A stretch of DNA of 64,000 nucleotides from Desulfosporosinus orientis DSM 765 (GTDB lineage: Bacteria; Bacillota; Desulfitobacteriia; Desulfitobacteriales; Desulfitobacteriaceae). The notes under the pieces were generated by a model. The model had not been told where the DNA came from. It did no database searches and was given only the letters and a program-made list of their open reading frames with translations. Below are positions 51,858-60,566 of this stretch, one piece after another (position 1 is the stretch's first letter; the number at the start of each line of letters is the position of its first letter). The stretch is from positions 2,034,001-2,098,000 of the forward strand of contig NC_016584.1 in NCBI RefSeq assembly GCF_000235605.1, read 5' to 3'. Position numbers and translations under genes: made by a program.

Positions 51858-52841
51858 TTAGTAATAATTTTGTTCAAAAATACTTTTTATCTCAATTGTA
51901 TCTTTAGTCGCGCTCAGGGCAATCATTAACTTTATTCTAGCTTTTTGCCCGGGAAGATTGTTACCTAAAATGACACCTTTTTGAGTTAACTCGTGACCAG
52001 CACCAGCATAACCGTAATTATCCATAACTCTTCCCATGAAACACCTTGATACCAGAACAACCGGTATGTTATTGTCCAAGGCGTATTCAATCCCCGGAAC
52101 CATATTTGGCGGAATATTGCCCCTGCCCATACCTTCAACTACAATCCCGTGGGTTCCAGAATCAACACAGAACTTTAACAATCTGTCATCCATTCCGCAA
52201 CCACACTTGATAAGATCAACTTTACTGTCAATTCGTCCAGCAGGTATGTATTCTCTTTTATTATAGCTGTAATAGAAATGAACCTTATTTTCATCAACAA
52301 ACCCAATAGGCCCAAAATCTTTGCTTTTAAAACTGTCTAAAGTATTTGTGTTTGTTTTTGTTACCTGAGAAGCCAAGTGTATCTCCTTGTTCATTACTAC
52401 CATGACTCCTCGATTGTATGCTTCCCCGGATACTGCAGTACATAGAGCATCTATAAGATTAGAAGGTCCGTCCCACCCAGGTTCAGAACTATTTTTCATA
52501 GAACCTACGAAAATCACGGGCTTAGTGCCTTGATAAGTCAGATCTACAAGAAATGCCGTTTCCTCCATGGAATCCGTTCCGTGGGTGACAACCACACCAT
52601 CATAACCACCCTGTTCTAGTTTACTACTAATCAAACATGACAATTCCCACATTTTCTCCGGCGTCATATGCGGGCCCGGCATCATGCCGAAATTGAGGAA
52701 ATGCATATCTGCAATGTTTTCAAGGCCTGGCGTTAACCTAAGAATGTCTTCTCCATCCATAACAGGAATAGATGAATTACTTTTTTCATCCTTTTTCATC
52801 GAAATAGTTCCACCAGTAAATATAAAAAGTATCTTTTTCAT
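51858..52841 (-). CDS. Asparaginase/glutaminase-family amidohydrolase
   Basis: The 327-residue protein shows both asparaginase signatures: KILFIFTGGTISMKK with the catalytic Thr near residue 10, and VVVTHGTDSMEETAFLVDL near residue 84 with Thr and Asp. A Cys-rich GCGMDDRLLKFC lies near residue 210. It has no signal peptide, so it is cytoplasmic. It hydrolyses asparagine to aspartate and ammonia. AAGGCTGTTCAAG precedes the ATG. The Lrp gene upstream on the same strand may regulate it. Confidence 0.88.
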   Translation of the reverse strand: MKKILFIFTGGTISMKKDEKSNSSIPVMDGEDILRLTPGLENIADMHFLNFGMMPGPHMTPEKMWELSCLISSKLEQGGYDGVVVTHGTDSMEETAFLVDLTYQGTKPVIFVGSMKNSSEPGWDGPSNLIDALCTAVSGEAYNRGVMVVMNKEIHLASQVTKTNTNTLDSFKSKDFGPIGFVDENKVHFYYSYNKREYIPAGRIDSKVDLIKCGCGMDDRLLKFCVDSGTHGIVVEGMGRGNIPPNMVPGIEYALDNNIPVVLVSRCFMGRVMDNYGYAGAGHELTQKGVILGNNLPGQKARIKLMIALSATKDTIEIKSIFEQNYY

Positions 52842-53004
52842 CTTGAACAGCCTTTCTTTTAACGTGCTATCATTGTAGCATTAGGCAATCCAAGTGTACA
52901 TGAATCAAATTACGTGTATTTAATAAAACAGCCTAATAAAGTTATGATTTTGTTGAAAAATTAATATTACTTTAAAGATAATTTTGATTTTCACTTAACA
53001 TTTA

Positions 53005-53145
53005 CTAAGCGGTCAAAATCAAGCACAGTAACCATTGTCGAAACTGTCTAAGAAATGTCAACACAGTTTGCCACACTGGCCGGTTCAGGGCCTCCTTACC
53101 TTGAGGAATTATTGTTTGATCGTTTGATTCCGTTGATGATTCCAT
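53005..53145 (-). CDS. Small ORF (46 aa) with a strong ribosome site
   Basis: The ORF begins MESSTESNDQTIIPQGKEAL and ends with a hydrophobic stretch (WQTVLTFLRQFRQWLLCL). AAAGGGGGAAAC precedes the ATG. It could be a short membrane-associated protein or a truncated gene start. No family recognised. Confidence 0.35.
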   Translation of the reverse strand: MESSTESNDQTIIPQGKEALNRPVWQTVLTFLRQFRQWLLCLILTA

Positions 53146-53254
53146 AGTTTCCCCCTTTGATCCCTAAAAAAGCCACGGTTTGCTTGCAGGTACCTCTTGT
53201 CCATGTCTTTTATAAGTTGCCGCAGGCAAAAAGCTCTTTAGTCCGATAGCTTAT

Positions 53255-53345
53255 ACTCGGCGGAACTTGTCGTTCCGCGAAGGTACCTGGAACCTACACG
53301 GAACGACAATATATGACAGCCCATTAGCCTGTTCCGCCGAATACG
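53255..53345. repeat. Palindromic repeat element, copy 2 (complete)
   Basis: It has the outer arms TCGGCGGAAC and GTTCCGCCGA and a perfect inner stem, TTGTCGTTCCG with CGGAACGACAA. It matches 5054-5130, which lacks half of the inner stem. It lies 40 bp before the hsdM remnant. Confidence 0.8.
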
Positions 53346-53383
53346 GTTTTGAGTACAATCGGCTTATAGTGTAGAGGTAAAAA

Positions 53384-53600
53384 GAACTATCTTGATATAG
53401 TGATAGGGTTACCTGCCAACTTGTTTTACGGTGTATCCATCCCAACGACAATTTTAGTATTTAAAAAAAATCGTAAAACAAAAGATATTTTCTTTATCGA
53501 TGCAAGCAACGAATTTGAAAAAGGTAAGAATCAAAATAGGCTTACTGAAGAAAACATCAATAAGATTATTGAAACTTTTGGAAATTAATGTGTAGGAATT
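53384..53600 (+). pseudogene. Remnant of hsdM 3' end
   Basis: The sequence follows 12505-12690 of hsdM (GLPANLFYG, DIFFIDASNEFEKGKNQNRL) with several changes, then skips to the last codons (GNVN-type end) after a 210-bp deletion, and continues into the same terminator. It is a scar of a second restriction locus. Confidence 0.85.
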
Positions 53601-53762
53601 GATTGGAAGGGTCAAGGATATTGTTTCTTGACTCTTTTTCATTGATAATCCGTTTTAGTGAAAAATACTCTTCAACTAAGGAAGCGGTAGGTCCTCACGA
53701 CATCATTTTTGTCTACTCAAGGCACGTTGAGCGTGCGGTAGTGCAATATAAAAAAACAAGAA

Positions 53763-54302
53763 TCAACAGCCACAAAATTTTTGAAGGGCTTGAGTAAAGA
53801 GATGGATATGAACTTTTTCATCAAGTATGATTCGCTGGAGTATTGCCTGTACATGAAAATCATTAATGTAGTAAATATGTTTTTCGTATTCTGCAATTGC
53901 TTTGTATTCTGCATCAATGTCTACTTTTAATTGCATACAAAGATCAGATCCATAATAAATGTATTTTCCCGACCAAAAATTTTCATGTATAGAACTATTG
54001 GAGCCTCTTATTACTGGACTTCCCCCAAGTTTTTTTATTGTATCTGCTAAGATTTCCATGTGCAGCATTTCAGTTGTTGCTATATTTTCTAGTAAATCTC
54101 CAAGCTCCTTATCAATTTGTTTAAATAAGAAATAATGATAAAGATATTGGCTAATGGCAGTAAACTCACTGATTACCCCAGCATAGTCATCCATTAATAT
54201 TTCAGCATAATTGAGATTAGGGTTAAGAACTTTCACCTCGGGGTAGGGAGATGGGTCAGCGTATTTGCCTCTTTTATGCTTTTCATAATTGATTTCGCTC
54301 AT
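53763..54302 (-). CDS. Ferritin-like diiron protein
   Basis: The 179-residue protein has a four-helix ferritin-like fold with two metal-binding sets: EFTAISQYLYHYFL and ATTEMLHMEILAD in the first half, EYKAIAEYEKHI and LDEKVHIHLFTQAL in the second. The E..H pairs suit a diiron or dimanganese site, as in rubrerythrin-like or Mn-catalase-like proteins; the C-terminal rubredoxin domain is missing. ATG 54302 is chosen with CTGGAGG 8 bases upstream. Its role is likely oxidative-stress or metal handling. Confidence 0.72.
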   Translation of the reverse strand: MSEINYEKHKRGKYADPSPYPEVKVLNPNLNYAEILMDDYAGVISEFTAISQYLYHYFLFKQIDKELGDLLENIATTEMLHMEILADTIKKLGGSPVIRGSNSSIHENFWSGKYIYYGSDLCMQLKVDIDAEYKAIAEYEKHIYYINDFHVQAILQRIILDEKVHIHLFTQALQKFCGC

Positions 54303-54536
54303 CACATTAACCTCCAGAAAAAAGAATCCTTTTTTTATATATTCTGGGGGGATTGAAAAATGTCAAGGCATCCCTCGATGTACGTTTTAACTTCAAATTT
54401 TGCTTTCATCAGAGATGGTGAGGGGCTTCACTTTGGTCAATTTTGACCTGAATCCATAGCAGGTGGTATCCTATAGAAGATGTAAAAGAGGAGAGCCGCA
54501 CCACACATTTATGATCAAAGTTTAGGGGATCATACA

Positions 54537-54578
54537 ATGAACAACCAAAATCTAAAAGAAAATGGAGACCGATCATGA
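54537..54578 (+). CDS. 13-codon leader ORF
   Basis: The ORF MNNQNLKENGDRS ends in TGA that overlaps the ATG of the PPIase gene (ATGA). AGGGGATC precedes it. Such overlap can couple translation of the downstream gene. Confidence 0.35.
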   Translation: MNNQNLKENGDRS

Positions 54579-55246
54579 AAAAAGCATTATTATTAGTATT
54601 TGCATTATTATTAGTATCTCTTACAGGTTGTGCACAAAAAGCACCAGTACCTGCTTCGCCAACTCCAGCAGCTTCATCAAATACTGTAACACCGGATGTA
54701 CAGTCCGGCAGCTCAAAAACGTGGGCTACAGCTCCAGTAATGCAAATCGATATTACAAAACAATATCATGCGACTATTCACACGACAATGGGTGACATAG
54801 GTGTTAACTTGTTTGCAAAAGACGCACCAAAAACAGTTAATAACTTTGTATTCTTAGCGTCTAACAACTTCTACAACAACGTTCCATTCCATAGAGTTAT
54901 AAAAACTTTTATGATCCAAACTGGAGATCCAACTGGTACTGGAACTGGCGGACCTGGTTATGAATTTGCAGATGAATTGTCCAAAGCGCATACCTACGCA
55001 CCTGGGATAGTGGCCATGGCTAATGCAGGTCCAAATACAAATGGCAGTCAATTCTTCATTTGCTCAGGTGCTGATTCAGTGAACTTAAACAAAAGTCCAA
55101 ACTACACAATTTTTGGGCAAGTAGATTCTGGTATGGATGTTGTAAATAAGATAGCAAGTGTACCCGTAGGACCAAGCCCTTCAGGTGAAGTAAGCGCACC
55201 AACTACCCCAGTCCTCATGAAGTCCATAGAGATTCAAGAAAAGTAA
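54575..55246 (+). CDS. Cyclophilin-type peptidyl-prolyl isomerase lipoprotein
   Basis: The 223-residue protein has a lipobox (SLTGC, Cys19), so it is anchored outside the membrane. A Pro/Ser-rich linker (about 20-55) leads to a cyclophilin domain: NNFVFLASNNFYNNVPFHRV with the catalytic Arg, IQTGDPTGTGTGGPGYEF, GIVAMANAGPNTNGSQFFIC and NYTIFGQVDSGMDVV. It should speed up proline isomerisation in folding proteins. Preceded by a leader ORF, followed by a terminator at 55343-55365. Confidence 0.9.
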   Translation: MKKALLLVFALLLVSLTGCAQKAPVPASPTPAASSNTVTPDVQSGSSKTWATAPVMQIDITKQYHATIHTTMGDIGVNLFAKDAPKTVNNFVFLASNNFYNNVPFHRVIKTFMIQTGDPTGTGTGGPGYEFADELSKAHTYAPGIVAMANAGPNTNGSQFFICSGADSVNLNKSPNYTIFGQVDSGMDVVNKIASVPVGPSPSGEVSAPTTPVLMKSIEIQEK

Positions 55247-55342
55247 TATTTACAGCAGCATTGGTTTATTTGTTAATATTTAGTTACTAATCATGAGGAA
55301 ATGGTGTTTAGAGTTGAATAGGAAAGCTCTTTTACTCTCTTT

Positions 55343-55365
55343 GACGCTGAACAAGCGTCTTTTTG
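55343..55365 (+). terminator. Terminator after the PPIase gene
   Basis: GACGCT and AGCGTC enclose five bases, followed by TTTTTG. Confidence 0.65.
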
Positions 55366-55612
55366 ATTGGAAAATATTAGTATTGTCGAATTGGGGGAAT
55401 TTAGCAGGAAATAAAGATAAAGCAATTATCTTCGGCTCTTTTGTGTTCTTGTCCTAAATTACTCTTGGGTACCATGACTAATCTAATTTGTTTGAATGCC
55501 TGATCTTACGTTATATCAAATAGGCTTGCATGATAATTTCAAGGGGGGCTTAAAGACTATTATATGTATACTTGGTTCCGTATGTGGTATCATGTAGTAG
55601 AGGGGAGATACA

Positions 55613-55776
55613 ATGACTAAACTAGACAAGCTATTTTCAGATATAGTTAATAACCCAAAAAATGTTAGATTTGAAAATATCGACAAAGTCTTGAAGCACT
55701 ATGGTTTTGAATGCAGAAATCCTATGTAAAGAAAGCGATTAGCGCGATCCAACAATTAGACAGAGGTGAAGAATAA
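55613..55776 (+). pseudogene. hicA: HicA toxin, internally deleted (locus 3)
   Basis: The frame reads MTKLDKLFSDIVNNPKNVRF, then YGFECRNPM and a stop. A second frame a few bases later gives KKAISAIQQLDRGEE and stops at a TAA that overlaps the hicB ATG. The middle, with the catalytic GSH and Pro-rich loop, is missing. AGAGGGGAGATAC precedes the ATG. The toxin cannot work. Confidence 0.75.
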
Positions 55777-56141
55777 TGGGTAAAGATCTAGAATATTACC
55801 TCAACCTAGAATATGAAATTAAACTTAAGAAACTTTCCCAAGAAGAAGGTGGCGGTTGGTTTGCTGAAATACCTTTACTTCCTGGTTGTATGTCAGACGG
55901 CGAATCCTTAGAAGAAGCAGTCGAAAATCTAGGCAATGCAAAAAGGGAATGGATTGAGGCGAGCTTTGAATTAGGAAGAGCAATTCCTGAACCCACAGCT
56001 GAAGAATTTTCGGGACAATTGAGAGTTAGGATGCCTAAAACATTACATCGTACTCTTTCACAAATGGCTAAAGACGAAAATGTAAGTTTAAATCAGCTAA
56101 TAATTCATCAATTATCTAAAGGTATTGGATATAGATTATAA
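55776..56141 (+). CDS. hicB: HicB-family antitoxin (locus 3)
   Basis: The 121-residue protein has the N-terminal fold EIKLKKLSQEEGGGWFAEIP, then LLPGCMSDGESLEEAVENLG, and a C-terminal ribbon-helix-helix (RVRMPKTLHRTLSQMA, then ENVSLNQLIIHQL). It is intact though its toxin partner is broken. AGAGGTGAAGA lies before the ATG. It may still regulate its own promoter or protect from related HicA proteins (for example the locus 1 and 2 toxins). Confidence 0.82.
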   Translation: MGKDLEYYLNLEYEIKLKKLSQEEGGGWFAEIPLLPGCMSDGESLEEAVENLGNAKREWIEASFELGRAIPEPTAEEFSGQLRVRMPKTLHRTLSQMAKDENVSLNQLIIHQLSKGIGYRL

Positions 56142-56173
56142 GATAGCCGATTTCATATAACTCCTAGAGATTT

Positions 56174-56299
56174 ATGATGTTCAAGGAAGTTGATGAATTT
56201 GGCTTCGTAGTAAAAATGTACAAGATTAGGTGTGAGTCTGAAGGATTAGAGCCGCGAAATCCAAATGCCAAAAGATTTGAGACCATAAATTCAAAATGA
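56174..56299 (+). CDS. Doubtful 41-codon ORF
   Basis: MFKEVDEFGFVVKMYKIRCE is protein-like but the ribosome site is poor and no family is recognised. It may be a relic. Confidence 0.2.
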   Translation: MMFKEVDEFGFVVKMYKIRCESEGLEPRNPNAKRFETINSK

Positions 56300-56356
56300 A
56301 TTTCTATGATCTTGAATAACGGATTTACAGTCTATCAGAAATTGTTCTTAATTAAA

Positions 56357-56636
56357 ATGCACCCCCTTTGAAAAAAGTGGGTGCATCGTTAATTTGTATC
56401 AAAGATTGAGTCGTTAGACAGTAGAGGCGAAGGACCTCGAACCCTTCGTCTAGCCTTTTTCTGAGTGTTTCTATCAATGGATACAGAGCTATCCAGGCAC
56501 GTTGGTGTTACTTTATTGTTATTATTGTAACTGCGTCCTGGTGGGGGGCAGTCTAATTAATTAATGAACTAAAATCAACTCCAAATAAAAATGGCCTTGC
56601 CTTCAAGGAAATGTAACCTTGAGGCAGGGCCATTTT
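56357..56636. terminator. Several hairpins in the gap 56300-56810
   Basis: Stems are ATGCACCC/GGGTGCAT (56357-56386), CGAAGG/CCTTCG followed by T5 (about 56429-56462), and a long one, AAAATGGCCTTGCCTTCAAGG region with its complement (56588-56636). No gene is seen. Confidence 0.5.
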
Positions 56637-56810
56637 AAGGGAATTTGTTTACTAAATATCCAATCAGCTTACCTGACAGGCATTAATTCCTAGCAAGTAT
56701 CTGGTTATTATTGTTCAATACTATTTGAAACAGTTTTCGGGTTTTTGCGGTATAATTATGGTTCATCCAAGTCAGAAGGCATAATGATACCAACAAGTTA
56801 GAATAAAACA

Positions 56811-57719
56811 ATGGAATTAAAGAAGGTATTATTTTATACTAAACAAATATTAAGCTCCACGCTTTCCGTAGGAGAACGAACTGGAAGTATCGTGAGGCAT
56901 GATGTTAAAAAGTATGTCTTCAGATTGTCTAGAAAAACTGAAAGGGTATTAAATGATATGCTTACAAAAGAATTACTAAGCTACATATTGGATATTGGAG
57001 AACAAATGCTGGTCAGCGGTGCTGAAGTAAATCGCGTGGAGGACTCCATCAGTCGTATCTGCAAAGCATATGATGCAAAGCGGGTGGATGTATTTACTAT
57101 CACGTCTAGCATCGTCGTATCTCTTCAATCGAGAAGCGGAAATACCCTCACTCAAACCAGGAGGATCTTAAAATACTCAACGGATTTGGATAAGTTGGAC
57201 AGACTTAATAATCTTTCCCACTATATTTGTGCTCACAAACCTGAGGCAGAATATATTAGAAATGAAATTGAAAAGATCGGTATTAGACGCATATATAGTC
57301 CGATTGTCCAATATTTAGTTTATGGTATGATTGCTGGAACATTCACGATTTTCTATGGAGGTGACTTGAATGATGCAGCAGTTTCTGCAGCTATCGGCAT
57401 GATATTGAAATCAGCGATCACTTTTATCCAAAGATTAGATAAGAATGTTTTTATTGTAAATATACTATGCTCCTTCGTTGTAGGTATGCTGGGGGTTCTG
57501 TTAGTTAGAACCGGGATAGGTCATAGCTTCGATAAAATTGCAATCGGAAATATCATGCTGCTGATACCAGGATTGGCTCTCACGAACTCAATAAGGGATA
57601 TCATAAGCGGAGATACGATAGCAGGACTACTGCGCCTTTGTGAAGCTATTCTTGTAGCTTTGTCCATCTCTTTTGGATTCGGTCTGGTATCAGTTTTTGT
57701 TGGAGGTATGTTTAAATGA
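56811..57719 (+). CDS. ThrE-type exporter, N-terminal half (DUF1212)
   Basis: The conserved part starts near residue 50 with LLSYILDIGEQMLVSGAEVN, then RVEDSISRICKAYDAK and VDVFTITSSIVVSL, the GAEV..VE signature of threonine/serine exporters. Four or five hydrophobic helices follow. The first 49 codons (ELKKVLFYTKQILSS...) have no good ribosome site. ATG 56958, with GAAAGGG upstream, is an alternative start. The protein overlaps the second half by 4 bp. Confidence 0.82.
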   Translation: MELKKVLFYTKQILSSTLSVGERTGSIVRHDVKKYVFRLSRKTERVLNDMLTKELLSYILDIGEQMLVSGAEVNRVEDSISRICKAYDAKRVDVFTITSSIVVSLQSRSGNTLTQTRRILKYSTDLDKLDRLNNLSHYICAHKPEAEYIRNEIEKIGIRRIYSPIVQYLVYGMIAGTFTIFYGGDLNDAAVSAAIGMILKSAITFIQRLDKNVFIVNILCSFVVGMLGVLLVRTGIGHSFDKIAIGNIMLLIPGLALTNSIRDIISGDTIAGLLRLCEAILVALSISFGFGLVSVFVGGMFK

Positions 57720-58171
57720 TCCATGCATTTCAAATCATTTTGGCTTTTATGGGTTCACTTGGTTTTTCGATTCTATTCAATATTAAAGGCAGGAAAATAT
57801 GGTATGCTGCTTTAGGTGGTATGTTAGCATGGGTGATATACTTACTGGGTGGTCTCTGGCTAAGCGGCGAAATGACGCAGTACTTCGTATCGGCTATCAT
57901 AGTGACCTTTTACTCGGAGATATGCGCCCGAATCGAGAAAACGCCTGCTACTACTTTTTTAACAGCAGCTATTATACCATTAGTTCCTGGTCGGGCCTTA
58001 TACTACACAATGAGTTATGTGATCAATAATAAGTTTGTAGAGTTTACCGATTATGGCTCTTATACGGTTAGTATTGCAGTGGCCATAGCAGCCGGCATTA
58101 TGGTCGCATCTTCGCTGTCCAGAGTTGTTTTTGCATTACGCTCTTATGAATACCGTCATCATTCAATGTAA
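57716..58171 (+). CDS. ThrE-type exporter, C-terminal half
   Basis: The 151 residues hold four to five hydrophobic helices, starting LAFMGSLGFSILFNIKGR, and the family IIPLVPGRALYYTMSYVI segment. In Firmicutes ThrE is often split into two genes like this; together they export threonine and serine. The start overlaps the previous stop as ATGA. Confidence 0.85.
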   Translation: MIHAFQIILAFMGSLGFSILFNIKGRKIWYAALGGMLAWVIYLLGGLWLSGEMTQYFVSAIIVTFYSEICARIEKTPATTFLTAAIIPLVPGRALYYTMSYVINNKFVEFTDYGSYTVSIAVAIAAGIMVASSLSRVVFALRSYEYRHHSM

Positions 58172-58252
58172 AAAAGAGGGAACCGCAGCTCCTGTTATTC
58201 ATCATTATTATTTATTCCTTTAGTCGCAAGGATATTTAAGCGTTTTTAGAGA

Positions 58253-58504
58253 AAATTGTAACCTAAATATACAACAATATTGTATCTTTCAAAAAGCAAA
58301 TTATTAGTTATAATAAAATACATCATTTGGAAATGCAGTTAGGTCATTAGTAACGATGAGAAAAATCATTGACAGAATCATCGATGGTAATGACGCGGAG
58401 CTTATGTTTGAATTCGACTTTTTACCAATTACTTTATGTAACGCTACTGATTTCAAATAATAAATGTAATGCGACAAAGGGGTCACAATATGTGACCCCT
58501 TTGT
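58253..58504. repeat. Repeat element, long copy
   Basis: It begins AAATTGTAACC and ends with the stem ACAAAGGGGTCACA/TGTGACCCCTTTGT, like 40408-40526. It carries about 130 extra bases in the middle, between AAATGCAGT and TAATGCGAC. The short copy may be a deletion form or the long copy may carry an insert. Confidence 0.75.
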
Positions 58505-58537
58505 TTATTTTTAAAAATGCATAAGAAGGATATTTTA

Positions 58538-58929
58538 ATGAAAATCAACATGCAAAAATGGGCAGAAGATATCATCCAGGATAAGGATGTAAAAAAGGCG
58601 CAAACGGGATACTGCTTGCCGCGAACCGACTGCAGGCCTTCTGTCGCTGACTGAGATCGTCAGGAGCACGACGCTCGAGCTTCTGTAGCAAATGAAGCCT
58701 TACCCGCACTTCATATTATCTTCAGGCTGCTATCGCAAACCTGGATACATATTTCGCTGCTCTGGAAGAATTTAACGGTTCAAATTAAATTGTATTTATC
58801 AGTAAAGATGCGCATCTGACTGTAAATAAAAATATCTCCCAAAAGGAGGGCGTAGAAATTATAACCTTTAATAAGAACGATATTGTTTTTTACTCAAATG
58901 TCAAAGTGAGATACCGGGATAAGATATAA
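58538..58929 (+). pseudogene. Degenerate coding remnants, unknown family
   Basis: Pieces in different frames read MKINMQKWAEDIIQDKDVKK, then QAAIANLDTYFAALEEFNGSN, then VFISKDAHLTVNKNISQKEG with FYSNVKVRYRDKI before the stop at 58929. The order suggests one gene with several frameshifts and deletions. I do not recognise it. Confidence 0.4.
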
Positions 58930-58979
58930 TCTCTATCCCCGTTGCGTGTGTTAGGCTTGAAAAAGAGGAGGAGATTATT

Positions 58980-60221
58980 ATGGATTTTGTTTCGATGTTA
59001 ACCGAAGAAAACGCTTATATGTTTAACTCGATATGGGTTATGGTAGCTGCGGTATTCGTATTTTTGATGCAGCCTGGATTTGCATTGATGGAGAGTGGTT
59101 TTTCAAGGTCTAAAAATGCTTGTAATATCTGGCTGAAAAACTTATGTGATTTTTTGGTAGGTGCTCTTGTCTATTATTTTATCGGATTTGGCCTCATGTA
59201 TGGAGATTCATGGCATGGAATTATTGGAATCAACGGCTTCTTCAATCCCCTTGATCAGAACCTGCAGATTTGGGACGGTATGACATTATCACCGCATATC
59301 TTCCTGCTATACCAGACGATGTTCTGTGCTACAACTGCTACGATAATCTCGGGAAGTGTAGCTGAACGCTTCAAGTTCAACTCTTATTTGATTGTAAGTG
59401 CTGTGATGACGGGTATTGTTTATCCGGTTTGTGGACATTGGATCTGGGGCGGCGGTTGGCTTGCGAATATCGGCTTCTCGGATTTCGCTGGATCCACAGC
59501 TGTTCACAGCGTCGGCGCGTACGCCGCGTTTGCGGGTGCATTTATGGTCGGACCTAGAATCGGAAAATACAAGAACGGCAAATCAAATGCTATTCCGGGT
59601 CATAACATACCAATGGGTCTTCTTGGCGCGTTCATCTTATGGTTTGGCTGGTATGGATTCAACCCGGGTTCAGAGCTTGGGCTCGATGAAGTTACGTTCT
59701 ATACAACGATTACTACAACTATAGCTGCCAGCGCAGGAGGTCTTGCCGGCTTGTTCATCAGTTGGATAAAATACAAAAAACCAGACCCCACTTTGGCTGC
59801 AAACGGCGCATTGGCAGGACTTGTGGGTATCTGTACAGGTGTTGCTTCAGTAAGTTACATGGGTTCCCTGATAATCGGTTTGATTTGCGGTACAATGGTT
59901 GTTTTCAGCCTCCAGTTTGTGGAAAAGAAGCTGCGCGTTGACGATGTGGTTGGCGCTGTATCATTACATGGCTGCAGCGGTATTATCGGAACGCTTCTTG
60001 CTGGATTCCTCAGCAGAGACGCGGGATTGTTTTACGGCCACGGCGGGAGTTTCCTGCTGTCGCAGTTCATCGGCGTTATTGCCGTTGGGGCTTTCTGCCT
60101 AATCGTAACCTTCATTTTGTTTTTTGTTCTCAAAAAGACGTTGGGTATCCGTGTCTCGGAAGGGGAAGAGCTTGCCGGCCTGGATATGGAAGAACACGGC
60201 ATGAATGCTTATCACCAATAA
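58980..60221 (+). CDS. amtB: Ammonium transporter, Amt family
   Basis: The 413-residue protein has eleven or so hydrophobic segments. Family hallmarks are the ALMESGFSRSKNACNIWLKN segment, GDSWHGIIG, DFAGSTAVHSVGAYAAFAGA with the first pore His, and VSLHGCSGIIGTLLAGFLS with the second. It imports ammonium (as NH3/NH4+). AAGAGGAGGAGATTATT precedes the ATG. A PII (GlnK-type) gene usually follows; only a possible remnant is seen here. Ammonia from asparaginase and cysteine desulfidase fits a nitrogen-scavenging context. Confidence 0.92.
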   Translation: MDFVSMLTEENAYMFNSIWVMVAAVFVFLMQPGFALMESGFSRSKNACNIWLKNLCDFLVGALVYYFIGFGLMYGDSWHGIIGINGFFNPLDQNLQIWDGMTLSPHIFLLYQTMFCATTATIISGSVAERFKFNSYLIVSAVMTGIVYPVCGHWIWGGGWLANIGFSDFAGSTAVHSVGAYAAFAGAFMVGPRIGKYKNGKSNAIPGHNIPMGLLGAFILWFGWYGFNPGSELGLDEVTFYTTITTTIAASAGGLAGLFISWIKYKKPDPTLAANGALAGLVGICTGVASVSYMGSLIIGLICGTMVVFSLQFVEKKLRVDDVVGAVSLHGCSGIIGTLLAGFLSRDAGLFYGHGGSFLLSQFIGVIAVGAFCLIVTFILFFVLKKTLGIRVSEGEELAGLDMEEHGMNAYHQ

Positions 60222-60410
60222 AGCGATATCATTATCGTCGTTCATGGCGAGGGTTGCGGACTTCAAGGTGGTTGTGTTGAGCATTATGTTCCCGATTCCT
60301 CGTGGGAGACTGCAACGGAAAAGAACAATGCAACAAAAGCAAGTCCAAAGTGGACTATATTATCGCAGTGAAATGCACATGGAAGTAATCGTGAATCACC
60401 CTGGGAATTC
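60222..60410 (+). pseudogene. Possible PII (GlnB/GlnK) remnant
   Basis: A frame starting inside amtB gives FKVVVLSIMFPIP, then GRLQRKRTMQ and LYYRSEMHMEVIV. This vaguely follows the PII order G-L-T-V..V-M-G.G-L-Q then YRG.E, with much decay. Position after amtB supports it, but the match is weak. It may be chance. Confidence 0.25.
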
Positions 60411-60433
60411 TTGATTAGGAATTCCCAGGGTGA
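60396..60433. terminator. Terminator after amtB
   Basis: TCACCCTGGGAATTC and GAATTCCCAGGGTGA enclose 8 bases, followed by TTTG. Confidence 0.65.
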
Positions 60434-60566
60434 TTTGCTGTAGAATTATTTTATTTTATATTTAAAAAACCATAATATTCTTTGGGAACATTTTCTATTT
60501 GCATATCATCGTGAACAGTACAGGTCTTCCCAAGACCGATTTTGTTTATCATTGGTGAATATGCAC

